A DNA stretch of 64,000 nt. It comes from Rhopalosiphum padi (lineage: Eukaryota; Arthropoda; Insecta; Hemiptera; Aphididae). The DNA is taken from positions 56,147,858-56,211,857 of the forward strand of contig NC_083598.1 in the NCBI RefSeq assembly GCF_020882245.1, in the 5' to 3' direction. The notes beneath the pieces were generated by a model. It ran no database searches. It was given only the letters and a program-made list of their open reading frames with translations, and was not told the DNA's origin. Below, in pieces: positions 38,641-52,329 of the stretch. The position numbers and the translations under genes are program-made. The number at the start of each line of letters is the position of its first letter. Position 1 is the first letter of the stretch.

Positions 38641-39656
38641 TGAATTGATGATTGCAGAAACGTCACGAGTCACATATTTCATAAAATTGAGTTATTAGTA
38701 AAAATGTATTTAATTATACTTTTTCATTTATAAAATTACAACCGAAAAATCTGGTTGAGAGCGAAAACGTCTTTAATTAATGACATGTGTCGATTTACAC
38801 TAAACAGTATCTTTTGATTCAAAAACTCGTACTAGATTTTATATTTAAAACATATTTTGAAGATAAATACCCAATGTATATATTTTATTAACAATATGAA
38901 TCTATCTGATTCCGAAAATTATATAATATAATCTGAATGTAGTATAGGTCGATTTTAACAGGAAAATATGCAATTTGGTTGAATCTTCGAACTGATCAAT
39001 TTCACGGGAGGAAAAAGTACCTTTTAATGTATTGTTATTTCATTACTACGCTTATAAGTTATAAGAAAGGAACGGTAACAACTAACAAAAATATTAATGG
39101 CGTCAATAAGCATAATTTCTGGTTGACTCTACCTGGAACAAACTATATTGAATTACCGATAGAAAACTATAAAGACATTTTATCGATAAATTCAAATAAA
39201 ATTAAGGATATAAAAAAAATCAGCATCTTACATATAGCTTCTTCTAAAATAATCAATTAATTTTGGAATGAAATTTTGAATTGGTGAACTATAGAAAAAT
39301 AAAATATGAAAAAATTGCAGTGAAAATTTGTAATTTAATATTGTAATAATATTAAAAGTTAATAATTTACTAGATATTTATAATTTAATGATATGAACCT
39401 TTTATTCTTAATAAATTTTTTTTCTATGCGTTAAAAAAATTTTGTTTACCATATTTTCATTGATTGGAAAAACGTCACGAGTTATTTTTTACTCAGAAAT
39501 CATTTATAATTACTAATATAAGTACATGATATTGTGTTTTAATAAGTATTCATTCTTAAATTAATTTTTTTTTCATTATTTATATTATACAGTTTATATA
39601 AATTATCCAAAACTTTTAAATAATTGATTCATGACGTTTCTGTAATCATCGATTCG
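38641..39656. mobile_element. 1.0-kb element with long terminal inverted repeats
   Basis: The left end (38641-38672) contains GATGATTGCAGAAACGTCAC. The right end (39625-39656), read on the minus strand, contains GATGATTACAGAAACGTCAT. The 32-bp ends differ at about four positions. A third copy of AAACGTCACGAGT lies inside at 39475. A 93-codon open frame (38979-39260, plus, no ATG at its start) containing GVNKHNFWLTLPGTNYIELP lies within; I do not recognise it. Superfamily unknown. Confidence 0.6.
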
Positions 39657-39659
39657 TTT

Positions 39660-42600
39660 ATAGTTAGTTGTGGTAATATATCAAGGTATAGGTTAATATG
39701 CACGCAAAAAGACATATAAAAAGTCCATTCTTTTTTTAATAGGCACCACGATTACCCGTTAATGGTTTTTACATCAGTGTAAGAGCATATTGAATTCGTG
39801 AGACTTCTGCAAATTGGTTAGCATGTTTAAGGGAACGTTGGCCTTTCTATTAAAATAATAACTACAATTTAGAATTAACTAACAGTTTTCTAGTTTATAT
39901 GGATGGCTTGGGTCCAGTTCCGTCAATACTCGAACGGCGATTGAATAACATGTGACACTGTGTACAAGCCGCTGGTAAACGCTGAGACGTGGACGGTGCG
40001 ACTACTGTGTCCCAGGACTGGCAGATTTAGGCAATGGGTGCGTCCGAGGTAGATGACGTATCCGGTCATCGAACTTAACCTATTTTGCCAATTGACGTAA
40101 CTAGGTAAAATTTAGGGGAAGGGGCAAATAATTTATTCACCAAAATTGTTTGTTTTTACACAAATCTTAATACTAATTTATATGGCTTAAATGCCAATCG
40201 TAGGTATTATTATTATAATGATTTCGAAACCATTAGCAAATATTAAATGTATATAGTTTATAAAAAAAATGTTACATAACTTGTTTTAGAAAAAAATAAT
40301 GTAATCAAAATAATCCTGTAATCGTAATTTATGAAATAATATTATTAGATTATTTTAAAACGTGAAATAAATATATTTTAATAGTTTATGTTTAATAATT
40401 CGAGTAAGTAAATATTTGTTATCTTATAACTGTGTATGGTAAGGTAAATTTATTGATTTTTATTTCAGAAGATTTTAAGATATCTCCGCTGTTGGTATAT
40501 CTATGTGGGGTGGGGGGAATAAATGATGCCTTTGTACACCAGCAAAAATGTTAGTGGTGTAAGTGTCCTCCTCATTTCTACAATATTACGTAACTGCATA
40601 CGGTGTTATCTGCGTACGGTTCACGGTTTTACCATCTGGACGGCATGTGCAAGAGTGGTCCGCACGCAGAGTTTGAAAACGACGATTGACTCCGAACGAT
40701 GTACACATCCTGCCGATTACGATGGTCAGTGGTAGTCACATCGGCGTCCGTCACCAGGACCGGTGTAAGGTCACTATATCAAACACGATTATCGGTCGTC
40801 CGACAACAGGCACAAAATAGACGATTACTGCGGCAAGTCGTTATGCGTTTTCTCCCATCTTCTTTTTCCGATTTCGAACTTCGCAGCGTGTCGACAACGT
40901 ATTTTGTCATTATTACTATTATTATTGTCTGATGATTATTTTTTTTTTGCTTTTAGGCTTTTGTAGAATTCAGAATAAGTATAAATCTGAGAAAAATACT
41001 GAGTGGAGCGGTTCGTATAGCAATACACTCGGCAGAGTTATTTATTTTAAACGGCAAAGCTAATGACATTTATTCATATTTGGCTATTTGAGTCTTACTC
41101 ACTAGTCACTAAGTACTAAGTAGCCAGGTCTCTGCTGCAACCGCATCTGCAGCTGTGTAAAATAATAATAATATTTATAAAACGCGTACACACGGACACG
41201 CCACAATGACTTAAATTAGACGCCTTTCGATTTGTCGACGTATCATGTACATTATAACGTCTATAACGTCATCTATAATTGCAATTGTTGAATAATGATA
41301 TTTTCTTATTTTATCTGCAAGATAGACATTATTTTAATACAATATTTATTGTTATTCATTGGTCGTTATCGTTTAATTCCAGGTGAGCTCAAAACATTCT
41401 GTGCAAACGCGTAAACGAAGACGAACACCGCTAATATAACACTGCAAATGTATACTGACCGGGAGAATTAAATATATTGAACACGTCCTATAAAACATTA
41501 ATTGTTGATCGTGAAACGTTCTCGTTTTCATGTGTTTCTAAACTCGTTTGTGTATATAAATGTTTCCGACCATACACAAATAGACATTTCACGTAAAACG
41601 ATACTACGATCGAATTTCTTGATTGCTCTCTTTTCGGGAAAATAAATAAATAATAAAAATAAATAGCACTTAAATTTTCCTCAGAATTTATATTTATTTG
41701 TACACTATTGGTATTTTGTTGTAGGGCGGACGAGTTGAAAAGTTTGCGTTTGGAAAGAAGTTTGCATCGTTAAAGTATATACACAACGTTTGGTTTGCAA
41801 TAGGTTAGTTATTAAACTTACTTATCTAGTATACATATACATATAATATATATTATATTCGTATTATTATAGACTGCTAGTTGTAACGTTTAAATTAAAA
41901 TCGAAAAAACGAAAGACTAAAATATAATAATTATTGTTCTACGCAGCAAATGAACAGTGAATATAATCACGGATTCATAGTAGTGTCAATAATTTGGTTT
42001 TGAAAACTATGGTCGGCTAAAATTACGATTGACCACTAAAAGCTCCATTGTGTAGTAAAATATTAAAATATTGTCAAAAAATAAAAACCATAATTTGAAT
42101 ACTATATATAGTAGGTATTGCCGATTATTTTTGGCTGAGTTAATGAAGTGATGTCTGATTCACTTGATTGTGAACAAATATTGTACGTACGCATTTCCAA
42201 ATAATATGCAAATTGATTGTTGTTGCTTTTTAGTCAAAAATAAAAACAATATGACCAAAATATAATGTAAAGTTATTCTCAGAAATAATGAAATAATACT
42301 ATTTAAATATGGAATCATTTTTATGCAAATCGAATATGGTCGGCTTGCAGAACGTTAAAAGTTTTCTGCTATCGTTGGTGTACGCAAGCCAAGTATAAAA
42401 TATTTAAAAAATATAAAACACTAAATCGCTAGTAAAAGTACATATTCAACTGTGTTTAATTCGTCAACCTGTAGAACTTTGTAAAACATACTCATATATT
42501 ATAATAATTGGACGATATGTTAGTAAAATCATTGTATATATTATAATTTATAAGTATATAATAGTAAAAGGGAATAAGTCAATTTGGAAATTTTTTTATT

Positions 42601-43640
42601 GTTATGCTATCTTGTAGTCGAATGTTATACGTTGTGTTTTTAATTTTTATTATAGTAATTTTATTGTCGATATATTATTTTTGACGAGTGCTCACCAATA
42701 TGTTCGTTTTACCGATTATACTCAACGAAAAATAAATAATGTTTTAATCCCAAGTGTACTATTTGCAATGTCTTAAACTTTGTCGATTGCACCCTTAACA
42801 AATGGCACTAAACCATATATATAATATATAGATAAAAGAAAAACAACTCTAATAATATTTAATAATATAATTGTTTAAAATTTAAAAGTTTAAAACAATA
42901 ACGATTTAATCGTGTACAAATATAATTTTCGTTTTCACCCAGTGGGTGGTGATTGCCGTGGGGAAAAAAAACACGTTATTGATTGAAAAAAAACATTGCA
43001 ACCACTCGTGGCCGTCGCTAAGACGTAAATATTGGCTTACGGAACGAATTTGAATTTTCGTTCAAATACCTTTTTTTCTTATTATTATGTTATTATTATT
43101 TAGGGCAGCTGCGTGCGCTTATAACGTAAAACTACCAACCGTATTGGAGAAGTCTAGACAACAAAGAAAAATATTTATGCAATAACGTCACTGTATATAC
43201 GCTCATATAATGTTCGAATGTCGTGTCGCATAAGCGATTTTGCGGTAGTACTTGAAACGATCGAAACCGTCCCAAAGTGCCTCCCGAGGAAGCAAATTAT
43301 TAATTTAGGTCTATTGTAGACTTATAATTATAGTACTTTGCGTGTTTTCAACGGAACGATCGTATATATTTATATTATAATAATATATACGAATTCGTTC
43401 CACAACACCAACCGGGAGCTCATACTTATTTTTGGCATTTTTCATATGTATAACGTCTTTGTAACCAGCTTTTAACTTTATCATACGACCTACACGTTTT
43501 TCGTTAATTCATAGCATAGTATAATATTCTAATCGCTAGCTTTTTATCTTATATTTATGCGTTTGATTCAAGATATTTATAATATGCATATTACTTTTGT
43601 TACCTAATGATTTATTTATTTTGTATTTTTGTGTTCTAAA
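39660..43640. other. Intergenic region with GC-richer patch near 39.9-41.2 kb
   Basis: No gene can be supported. A TE-like fragment GACGTAACTAGG...GGGGAAGGGGC lies at 40095-40130. Open frames at 40.5-40.9 kb are mutually overlapping and show no domain. Confidence 0.35.
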
Positions 43641-43641
43641 C

Positions 43642-43793
43642 CAGCGATTCTTAAACTGTTTCGCGTAGAATATAGATAAAGTTGTATTTAACTGTTTTAC
43701 CATTTTAGAATAAATGTAATTGTGATTGATTCATAATATTAATATATTAAGCATTATTTACGAGTGGATGCGAAAAAATTCTAAGAACCTCTG
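43642..43793. mobile_element. hAT-like MITE, 152 bp
   Basis: The left end is CAGCGATTCTTAAACTG; the right end read inward is CAGAGGTTCTTAGAA. Flanking octamers TTCTAAAC and TTCTTATT agree at five positions. The ends resemble those of the element at 18958-19207. Confidence 0.6.
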
Positions 43794-43799
43794 TTCTTA

Positions 43800-46700
43800 T
43801 TTCAAAGCTCATAATATGTTTTATATTATATATCTGGTTCATAATATTAACCCCGGTTCGTCATTTTTTAGTAAATTTTTTTAATAGGTATACCCTGCAA
43901 TGATTTATGTAAATTATTTTGTGCGTTTAGTCGAGTTTATTATTTCGATATGTGATTTTTTCGTTGTAACTTAATAATATTATTATTAATGCAATGATAT
44001 TAAAATCGCACATCAATATAATATAATAATAAAATAATATAATATTCGTACTACTTTTTACTCACTAACAGTAAGTTGCCATACGCGTATCTGCCAAATT
44101 ATTTGCCTATACAAAACTCCTCTCTGTCACCATCATATAATAATGTAATACTATCATAATATTTGTGTGCCCGATTGTGGACGCTCGATCATCGTCGTTC
44201 ACACACATCATAAATATATAATATGTTGACGTTTCATTCGCCTAACATGCGTATAATCTCAGGACGGGCTCTTCCAATGTACGTAGCTGAAAAGTCTTCA
44301 CCGCAGCGGAATTTTTAATATCTCGCCGTAGGAATTTGTCTTGTTTACATTCTGCTGTCCTAATATAACAGACACGTGCTCTACGGCTCCGTAAATATGA
44401 ATGGCCTCATCGATTTGCATTCACTCATTCCCACCAACAAAATAGTGTGCGTCGTACAGGAAATTTCAAATATTATTTCGATCAACTGCAGTGCGTCGCG
44501 CTTACTTGTTTCAACAATAATTAATCGTAAGATCAAAATGTTAAGTCTAAACACAACAAAGTTGGTAGAGCGATAAGTGATACCAGTGGGTGGACAGTCG
44601 ATATATGTCGATGAAGCCAATAAATAAATATCATTATCTATGTATAATAATGTACATTGTACATGCAACATTACAACTATGATAAAGACATACGATTTAC
44701 ATACATGATTGTTATAGTTTTAAAGATATTATTTTTTTTCGAATATCCAATTGATATTACACACTTCATACGTAACATCTGATGATTGCATAATTTGTAA
44801 GTGGAAGAGGTAAAAAAATAATAAAAATTACATATACCCAGCTAGGGTATTCAAACAGTTTTGTAAGAAAATATTAATGTTTACCCATTATCAGTGATAC
44901 AGGGTGATGCTGGTAAAATTATTACATTATGTAAAATATATTTATTTGATTACATTTTTATATTTGATAATTTAACTGTTCGTATAAGACATTTTAAATA
45001 GGATTCAAAGCATATTTTCTTTTCTGGAAAAACAGAAATAATACTGAATTAAATTATTATTATCAGTTATCGCCCAAAACAGTAATAATGTAATAATTTA
45101 TATTATTTTAACAATGTTAGATTACAATAATTTAGGCGAGTTATAAGGTCAGTGGCTTTGCAGTATATAACATTATATAATTTATTAAATCGGTATCGGA
45201 GTATTATTTACAAAATTATAATAATAATTTTTTGCATATAAAAATAGTTTTTATGCTACGTAATACGTATTATAATAATATTATCATTATTTTATTGTTG
45301 TTCTTGATGTTCTTTCATGGTTGCGGTTGACGACAACAGTGGCGTCTACAAAATACTACCGAAAAACGCGTTCAAAGGGCTGACATGGAAACAAAACAAT
45401 ACAACAATGTTATAATATTATATACACGTAAAATGTTTCTTGTTCCACACGTTTCGGACTAAAAAAAATATTAACAAAATAATTTCAATAGAATATACAT
45501 TTTATACATGTATAATACAACCCTCGTAGAATAACTAATATAACGTCTCGCGTGACATATTATTAAAGGTTTTGATTAATGAATTATTTCTCACGAAAAA
45601 TTTAGGGCTTTAAAGTGTTTATATCAACGCAAACTAATAATAATATATGATATTATGTAATAAATATATAGCCGACGATAACATTTATATTTCTCAATAC
45701 TAAAACGACTGTTTTATATTTTAAATAATTTTCTCCTATTTTATTCTACATCAAATTGAATTAAATTGTTATTAGATATAAACACACAAGTTATTTCATA
45801 ACTAATAATAATCCATTTCAATATTTCATGATACATACCAACTTCACTGAATTGTTTCCTATAATATTCAACAATAATAATTATGATGGTAAAATAATAA
45901 TAATCATTATAATTGTATGCAATTATATTGTATATTACAATGTAATACAGCATGTAAGCTGTGTATTTACAGCCTGCGTGTTCTCGAGTTCATATTATAT
46001 GTCTACAACGACTACAACCATGCACATAATCGCGTATTTTACTTTAATAACATAACTTACGTATATTGGACGACTACTAAAGATGATAATATTGTCTACA
46101 TTGTATATTTGTATAATAATATGACAGGTCTTCAACTATAGTTTTTTTTTAATATTTCTAAGTAATAGGTATCTACTTTTTGTATTGGAAGTATAAAGTA
46201 TTTTATAAGTGGTTTTATGCACAAATACAACAATAAATTAACACACTAATAGTATGATGATATGTATTTTGTAATAATTAATAAATTATTTATTAAAGAT
46301 TCGTTATCTTAACTAATAATTTTTATTTTTTCTTATCAAAGTACCTAATTATTAATATTAATTATTAACCATTTGTAAATTGTGTTAAATTGTGTTAAAT
46401 TGTTCATATTCAGACATAGGTACAAGCCACCGTTATAGCTGAACTAAAAATATGACAAAGAAAATTGAAATACAATACAAAAATTTAAATTCACTAAAAC
46501 GGTGATTATAATATTATGTTTATGGTGTAACCATTCAATACTTTGTGGCCATAAAGTAATTAACTCATCATAGGTATCGATAATTTATATTAACTCTTAG
46601 AATATTCACCACAACTATTGGTTTAACTCATATACACACAAGCTGCAGATGTTAGTTTTTCTTTCTTAACCCGTTTGTGGATAATGCACTTTACAGTATT

Positions 46701-49700
46701 TTACTCGTATAATTCTATACGTCTAGGGACTAGTAATTCATTTTCACGCGTGTATTTTGGTGGCGAAAGCTTTACGTAAAAATACGCATTATTGTTTATA
46801 TATATATACAGATACCTTAATATAACCTCAAGCGTTGGATAAAGTTTCATGGTTTTCAAAAACGAGGAAGATGCCGAAGGCTCAGTGGCGCGGGGAGAAC
46901 GTTGGTATATTTTGTAAACGGCCCGTGGGAAATCATCCGATTGAAAAGATCCGTAAAAACTGCTGGTCAGCAATTAAATAAAACTGCACCCCCTCGTGGC
47001 ACCCAAAAAGGACGCACTGCAGAGACCAATGACATTAGGTTTTCAGAAAAAAAAACATTTTCCCTTTTTTATTATATTGTTATTGTTATTATTATTATTA
47101 TTATTATTATGCCATTTGTCGTTTACTTTCGATCAGAGTGGTTAAGTGATTGGAAATACGGTCGTAGACGACGTCACCAACACACTTTCAGTATATTATA
47201 TGTTTAGACTAAAACCCAAAATTATCTAATAATTCTAATGATTACGCATTATATCAGGATATTAAATACACAGATTAGCTGCATAATTATTTGGATAAAG
47301 TAAATACTTGAATTTTAAAATATTAACTCCATACTTGTCTTATAACCATGTATTGCACACATTAGGTTGACTCATATATAGACGGTGGCTAAGATGAATG
47401 AAATAATTAAAATGTAATAATTTTCGACAGAAACCCTCAGTAATAATGAGCATGGTTTTATCTGTACCACCCTTTACAAGAGACATATTATATAGACGTA
47501 GTAACTCTACATTTTTTCATTTTTAATACAAGTATATCTTAACGAATTACCATCAGCCAAGGCCCAAGAGTACCTTATTCAAATAATAATGAGATAATTA
47601 ATACGTTCGAATTTTAATTACGCGGATTACACTTATTTCCACTTTTTGATTATAAAAATATAGGTATTTAGATCTCAATATTTTAACTAATTTAATTTGT
47701 TAAAAAAAAAATATTTCCTTCAAAAACTTGTCAGCTGTCAATGATACCTAACAAAAGGCACTCGCATACCGAACTATACTGAAGTTTAGATATGAAAGTC
47801 GATAATTTCAAAAGTTTTTCGATGCAATAATAATATAGTAGGTAGGTACCTATTTTTTAAAATAATTATATTGATTATATTATTATTATTAGTACTTCGA
47901 GATTTTATCTACGCTGCTAGCCGGCGACATAAACTATTATGTACACGATAAACAACCGATGATGTTTTATCATTTTGATAAAATGTTAATAAAGCTAAAG
48001 CCATCATTATCTATTATCAGATAATTACAGTATTTTAGAGCAATTTATTTTTTTTATCTATGTATACCTAACATGCTTTATGTTACTTTTTAGACATAAA
48101 AACAAATTACAAGGTTATACATTTATAATTATGCGGTTAACATATGCTACTTTAGTAGATATAATCAACAGAAAATAGAAAATAAAATTGAATTTATTAA
48201 AGTGTCTTTTTATCAATTGTTTTTGTTCAACTAAATATTTTGAATGAGAATATAAGAAAATATAAATATTAAATCTATGGGGAAAATGTTTAATGCTTCC
48301 TCAACAACTTCTAGAATAATATTTATTTATTTATTACTCCAGAGACAAACCAGAAAGCAATTATTATACTATTTATGATTCTCACTACCGAGCATATAAA
48401 GACAAAATAAATACATCATTGTAAGACCAATATATTTATCGCCCTGCTCAAGTTTAAAATTATTAAATATTTAGATATTCCTTATTAAAAATTGGTATAT
48501 TTGAAGCAAACATTCTATAATATTATTTATTTTTTCATTTATCTAAATAACTAAATATACTGTTCAGTGACTGTAAATTTAAACTGATATTATTGTTCAA
48601 ATGCATTTATTAATAAACAATTAATAATAACTAATCCTGGGTAAATATAAATCTTGTGGATGATACAAACTAATAATATTTCGTAATTATACCAACTAAA
48701 TTCGTTCAATTTTTTTATTAATAAAAATTAGTAGCTCATAATCATTTTAATATATAATATTATATGGTCCTACATCGCACACAGAAAACAATACATCAAT
48801 ATTCTAAATTCAAATTATTTAAGTAAAAATAACTTAAAATCATATTATTTACAGTATTATAAATCTTAACAATTATTTAAAAAAATAAAAGTAGTGTATA
48901 AGTCAAATTAAAAAAAGTCTAATTTTTATTGAAAATTACTTTTATTACAAAAACTTTTATTCCTATTTTTAAATACAGACTTTTCAAAGAAGAATGATAA
49001 TTCACATACATATCTAGTTAAAACATGATATTTTATACGCCTCATTGCAACAGTCCTATTCGGGCTATAGAGTATAGTTGACACGTATTTTCATGAATAA
49101 ATTTTAAACTTAACTCGTTTTAACTATATTATTATGTATTTTAAAGTAATTTAGTATTTCATGTCTAATTTATGGCTAAAGAAAAATATCTCAAGTATGT
49201 TAAATATATGTTCATAGCACAAACCATGAAAAATAATAAAAATATATTTATTAACTGAATGCCGTCAAAATGAAGTACAATGAAAAGAAATCAAGAAGCC
49301 CAACCAACTATTATACATAATCCTGTGGGCTGTGAAAAAAAATAAAAACAACGTTGTAAAATAAAGTTTTCGTCCAAATTAAAAAAAAACTAATTAATTT
49401 TTAAAAATTATTACAATGTTTGCTAATTAAAGTGAAATTGTATAAATAATCTATTGTTATAAGTATTTTAATATCTCACTTTTGAAATTGTGTTACGCTT
49501 ATTAATAAAAAACGGATTATCATTATGTTATTTGTTAATAACAAAAATATTACTTTCTGTTTGGCTTGTACAATACTTTTTTTCTTTAGTCTCTTTATAA
49601 TACCTAATTTAATGTTGGCTCAGATAAAGTATACAATCTTATTTTTGTTATCCCCTCCATTCATGGAAAAATTAATTGTAAACTCGTGGTAGGTACATTA

Positions 49701-50260
49701 CATTTTTTTAATACTTTTTTTTTTATTTTACCTAATATTTAGTGCAATTAAATTATAAAAGTTCGTTGGAAGTACATAATATATAACACAAACATAATAT
49801 TTGCATGTTATAAAATTTTAATAAGACAAATATTATTAATAAAATGTCTAAAGAGAAAAGAAACTAAATAAAAATAATAAATATGAATGAAAGATAGATT
49901 AAAATATTTAATTTCTATAATATGAATGTAATTATTTCTATTACAATAGATTCATCTTCGAATCATACTATTTTAAATAATATATATATATATTTTTTTA
50001 ACACGTTTAATAAAAATATAAAGTATCTATTATGTTTATCTTATTGGCTTATAAATTAATGAAAAATAATTCATTTTAATTTAAATTCTAATAAGAAACT
50101 TATGAAGAACCTTGTATTAAATTTTCAAGAACTTTAACAAAGCAAAACAATTTTTAACATTGTACGCAGAAAAACCACTGAAAAATTAATTAATTATAAT
50201 TATATTCATATCTATACATATAAAAATTGAATTTATAATATAAATACAATTATTAGTTTT
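43800..50260. other. Long AT-rich intergenic region
   Basis: No supportable gene in about 6.4 kb. Open frames at 44.4, 45.9 and 46.9 kb are short, overlap on both strands and show no domain. Confidence 0.4.
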
Positions 50261-50273
50261 TACCTTTTTCCCT

Positions 50274-50361
50274 GTACAATGTGGATGGCATTTCTATGCA
50301 TTTCTGCTACTTTCAAATGATTCACACTTACTTCAACTATTCTTCCACTACTATGCAAAAT
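50274..50361 (-). CDS. Possible isolated coding exon
   Basis: On the minus strand a segment bounded by GCATAG and AAAAAG|GTAAAA reads SGRIVEVSVNHLKVAEMHRN followed by AIHIVQGK with no stop, which is notable in such AT-rich DNA. No neighbouring exons were identified, so it may be a gene fragment or chance. Confidence 0.25.
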
Positions 50362-50860
50362 TTAAAATTAACAAACATGAGTACAAAGTACTTTTTTTGT
50401 ACATTGGCACATTGGCACATTGCACATTATAAATATTAACGATATTTTAAAATAAGTAAAAATATTTTGTATAGAATATAATCTTATTATTTGTGCTCAC
50501 TTTAATAATCAAAGATCAAATACAGTTTTTATACCAAAATAACTGTTGCATATTTAACATAAAATGTTAGAAATTTGATAATTAATAAATATACCAAAAT
50601 AGGTTACCGTCAATTAATTACAATTTAAACTTGAAATACATGCTTTAATGTATTTAATAATAATCTGGCCGTATAAATATACAATTTATTTAATGTTTTT
50701 TGTTGTCATAGATTGAATGTTTATTTTTAAATTTGGTTTGACATTTTGTGTCAGTACGATATCACAAATCGAACAAGTTCTCTGAACCTATAGCGATATT
50801 TTGCAATTCATAGTAATCAATCTATTTATTTCATATTATTTATCTAATTTCTTACCAAAA

Positions 50861-52003
50861 ATGAATGACGAAAGTGCAATGATCTTAACTCCAGAAGATT
50901 TGATATTTTTACACCTACTGGACGAAGATTCGATATCAACAGCCGCTGAGTCTACGTCATCGGATTTGACGATGCCAATGGTTTATCTTGAGAGTAATAC
51001 AGATGGAACACCCGAGACATCATACTTGGACGCATCTATTGATGAGCGTCTTCCGACGGAATCTCAAGACTTCACGGATGATTCATCGAATGAACAACAC
51101 GCCGAGTACGTTATGCCAATGACGCGTCCTTCTGTAAACGTGCCCGAATTGTACACTACATCTGTGATAAACGTAGAGATTCGAATACCGGAAATCGAAC
51201 ATCGCAACATTCAGATTCAGCCGACGACCGATTTGCCCAATAGAACGTCTAATACTAGACAAGCACCGACTATGTGCAATTTGTTAAAGTTCTCGATGAC
51301 GGTGGCTTTCCCACAGTGCATTGAGGACGATTCGTCAATAACAACAATGTTCGTCGCCGAGATAAATGAGAACCATTTTCCACCGATTCCGTTGAAGTTT
51401 AAAAGCGCATCAGAACTAGCCGGTGCGCTACGAGCATCAGCTATACGGAGCTCGTTAAAGCTACCGATGACGGTTGTCTTTATGCGTCAAAATGAAAAAA
51501 TAATATCAACCTATTTCTTCGGTGGCAGTAGTACGGCACAAATAGTCACCGTCAATTCTGAGAATTTAGCTATCAACGAGGTCGAGGAATTCACGCCTGC
51601 CTCGGAAATGACAATCGATGAAATCCGCGATTCTTCACCAATATATGGGTATATTGATAACTTATCGATAGAACGGCGTCCGTGTACGCCATTACCGGTA
51701 CACTCCGATAATGTCAATACGGAACCAGACATCGGAAAATATGAGGGCGTTGAAATAGCGTCAGCGACGACGTCAGAAATAGCGTCAGCGACGTCAGAAA
51801 TAGCGTCAGCGACGACATCAGAAATAGCGCCATCGACGACGATAGAAATAGCGCCAGTCGAAGAAGATAAACCACCACCACCTATTCGGCGTAAGTCGCT
51901 CCTTGTACGAATAGGACGGCAAATTCTTAAATTTGGCAGGAGACTGTGTTGTTGTTGTGTGAAGTCGACTAAACGTAGGACGACGGCGAGTAAGTCTGAA
52001 TGA
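50861..52003 (+). CDS. Single-exon gene for an unrecognised 380-aa protein
   Basis: Start chosen at ATG 50861 (context AAAATGA); the frame is open 60 bases further upstream but without an ATG. There is no signal peptide. Residues about 1-135 are acidic and Ser/Thr-rich. A module of about 50 residues starts near residue 140 (LLKFSMTVAFPQ, then IEDDSS, then EINENHFPPIPL) and partly repeats near 195-225 (SSLKLPMTVVF). Residues 298-332 hold tandem EIASATTS-type repeats, followed by PPPPIRRKS at 338. The C-terminus is strongly basic (RIGRQILKFGRR) with CCCC at 363-366, plausible as a lipid-anchored membrane or metal-binding site, but that is inference. GC content is well above the flanks. A decayed relative lies at 3.1-4.5 kb. 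I do not recognise the family; the long clean frame supports a real gene. Confidence 0.75.
   Translation: MNDESAMILTPEDLIFLHLLDEDSISTAAESTSSDLTMPMVYLESNTDGTPETSYLDASIDERLPTESQDFTDDSSNEQHAEYVMPMTRPSVNVPELYTTSVINVEIRIPEIEHRNIQIQPTTDLPNRTSNTRQAPTMCNLLKFSMTVAFPQCIEDDSSITTMFVAEINENHFPPIPLKFKSASELAGALRASAIRSSLKLPMTVVFMRQNEKIISTYFFGGSSTAQIVTVNSENLAINEVEEFTPASEMTIDEIRDSSPIYGYIDNLSIERRPCTPLPVHSDNVNTEPDIGKYEGVEIASATTSEIASATSEIASATTSEIAPSTTIEIAPVEEDKPPPPIRRKSLLVRIGRQILKFGRRLCCCCVKSTKRRTTASKSE
51752..51860 (+). repeat. Coding minisatellite in the 380-aa gene
   Basis: Tandem units GAAATAGCGTCAGCGACG of 21-24 bases, all multiples of three, encode EIASAT(T)S repeats and degenerate into EIAPSTTIEIAP. Confidence 0.8.
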
Positions 52004-52329
52004 TTTCAGTCTTAAAAAATTATTATTATATACCAATATACTCTTTTGTATATGGTATATCTATATCAAGGTATGTTTATCAATAGTGCTTAAAACATTT
52101 TATCTAAGTTGTTGCTTAAAAAAAAGTCAGAAGAGTTAGTGTTTATTTAATTAACTGGTATGGATATCATATCAAAAAAAAAAAAAAATTGAGCTTAACA
52201 TTATTAGTTTTCTTGTTAGTTATTTCTTATCAATATTTATTAAGCACTTGAATAGCGCTAATCACAATTGTTGTATGATTATCCTATTATGCTTGTAAAT
52301 ATTGTTTAGGTTGAATATTTCGTTGAATA

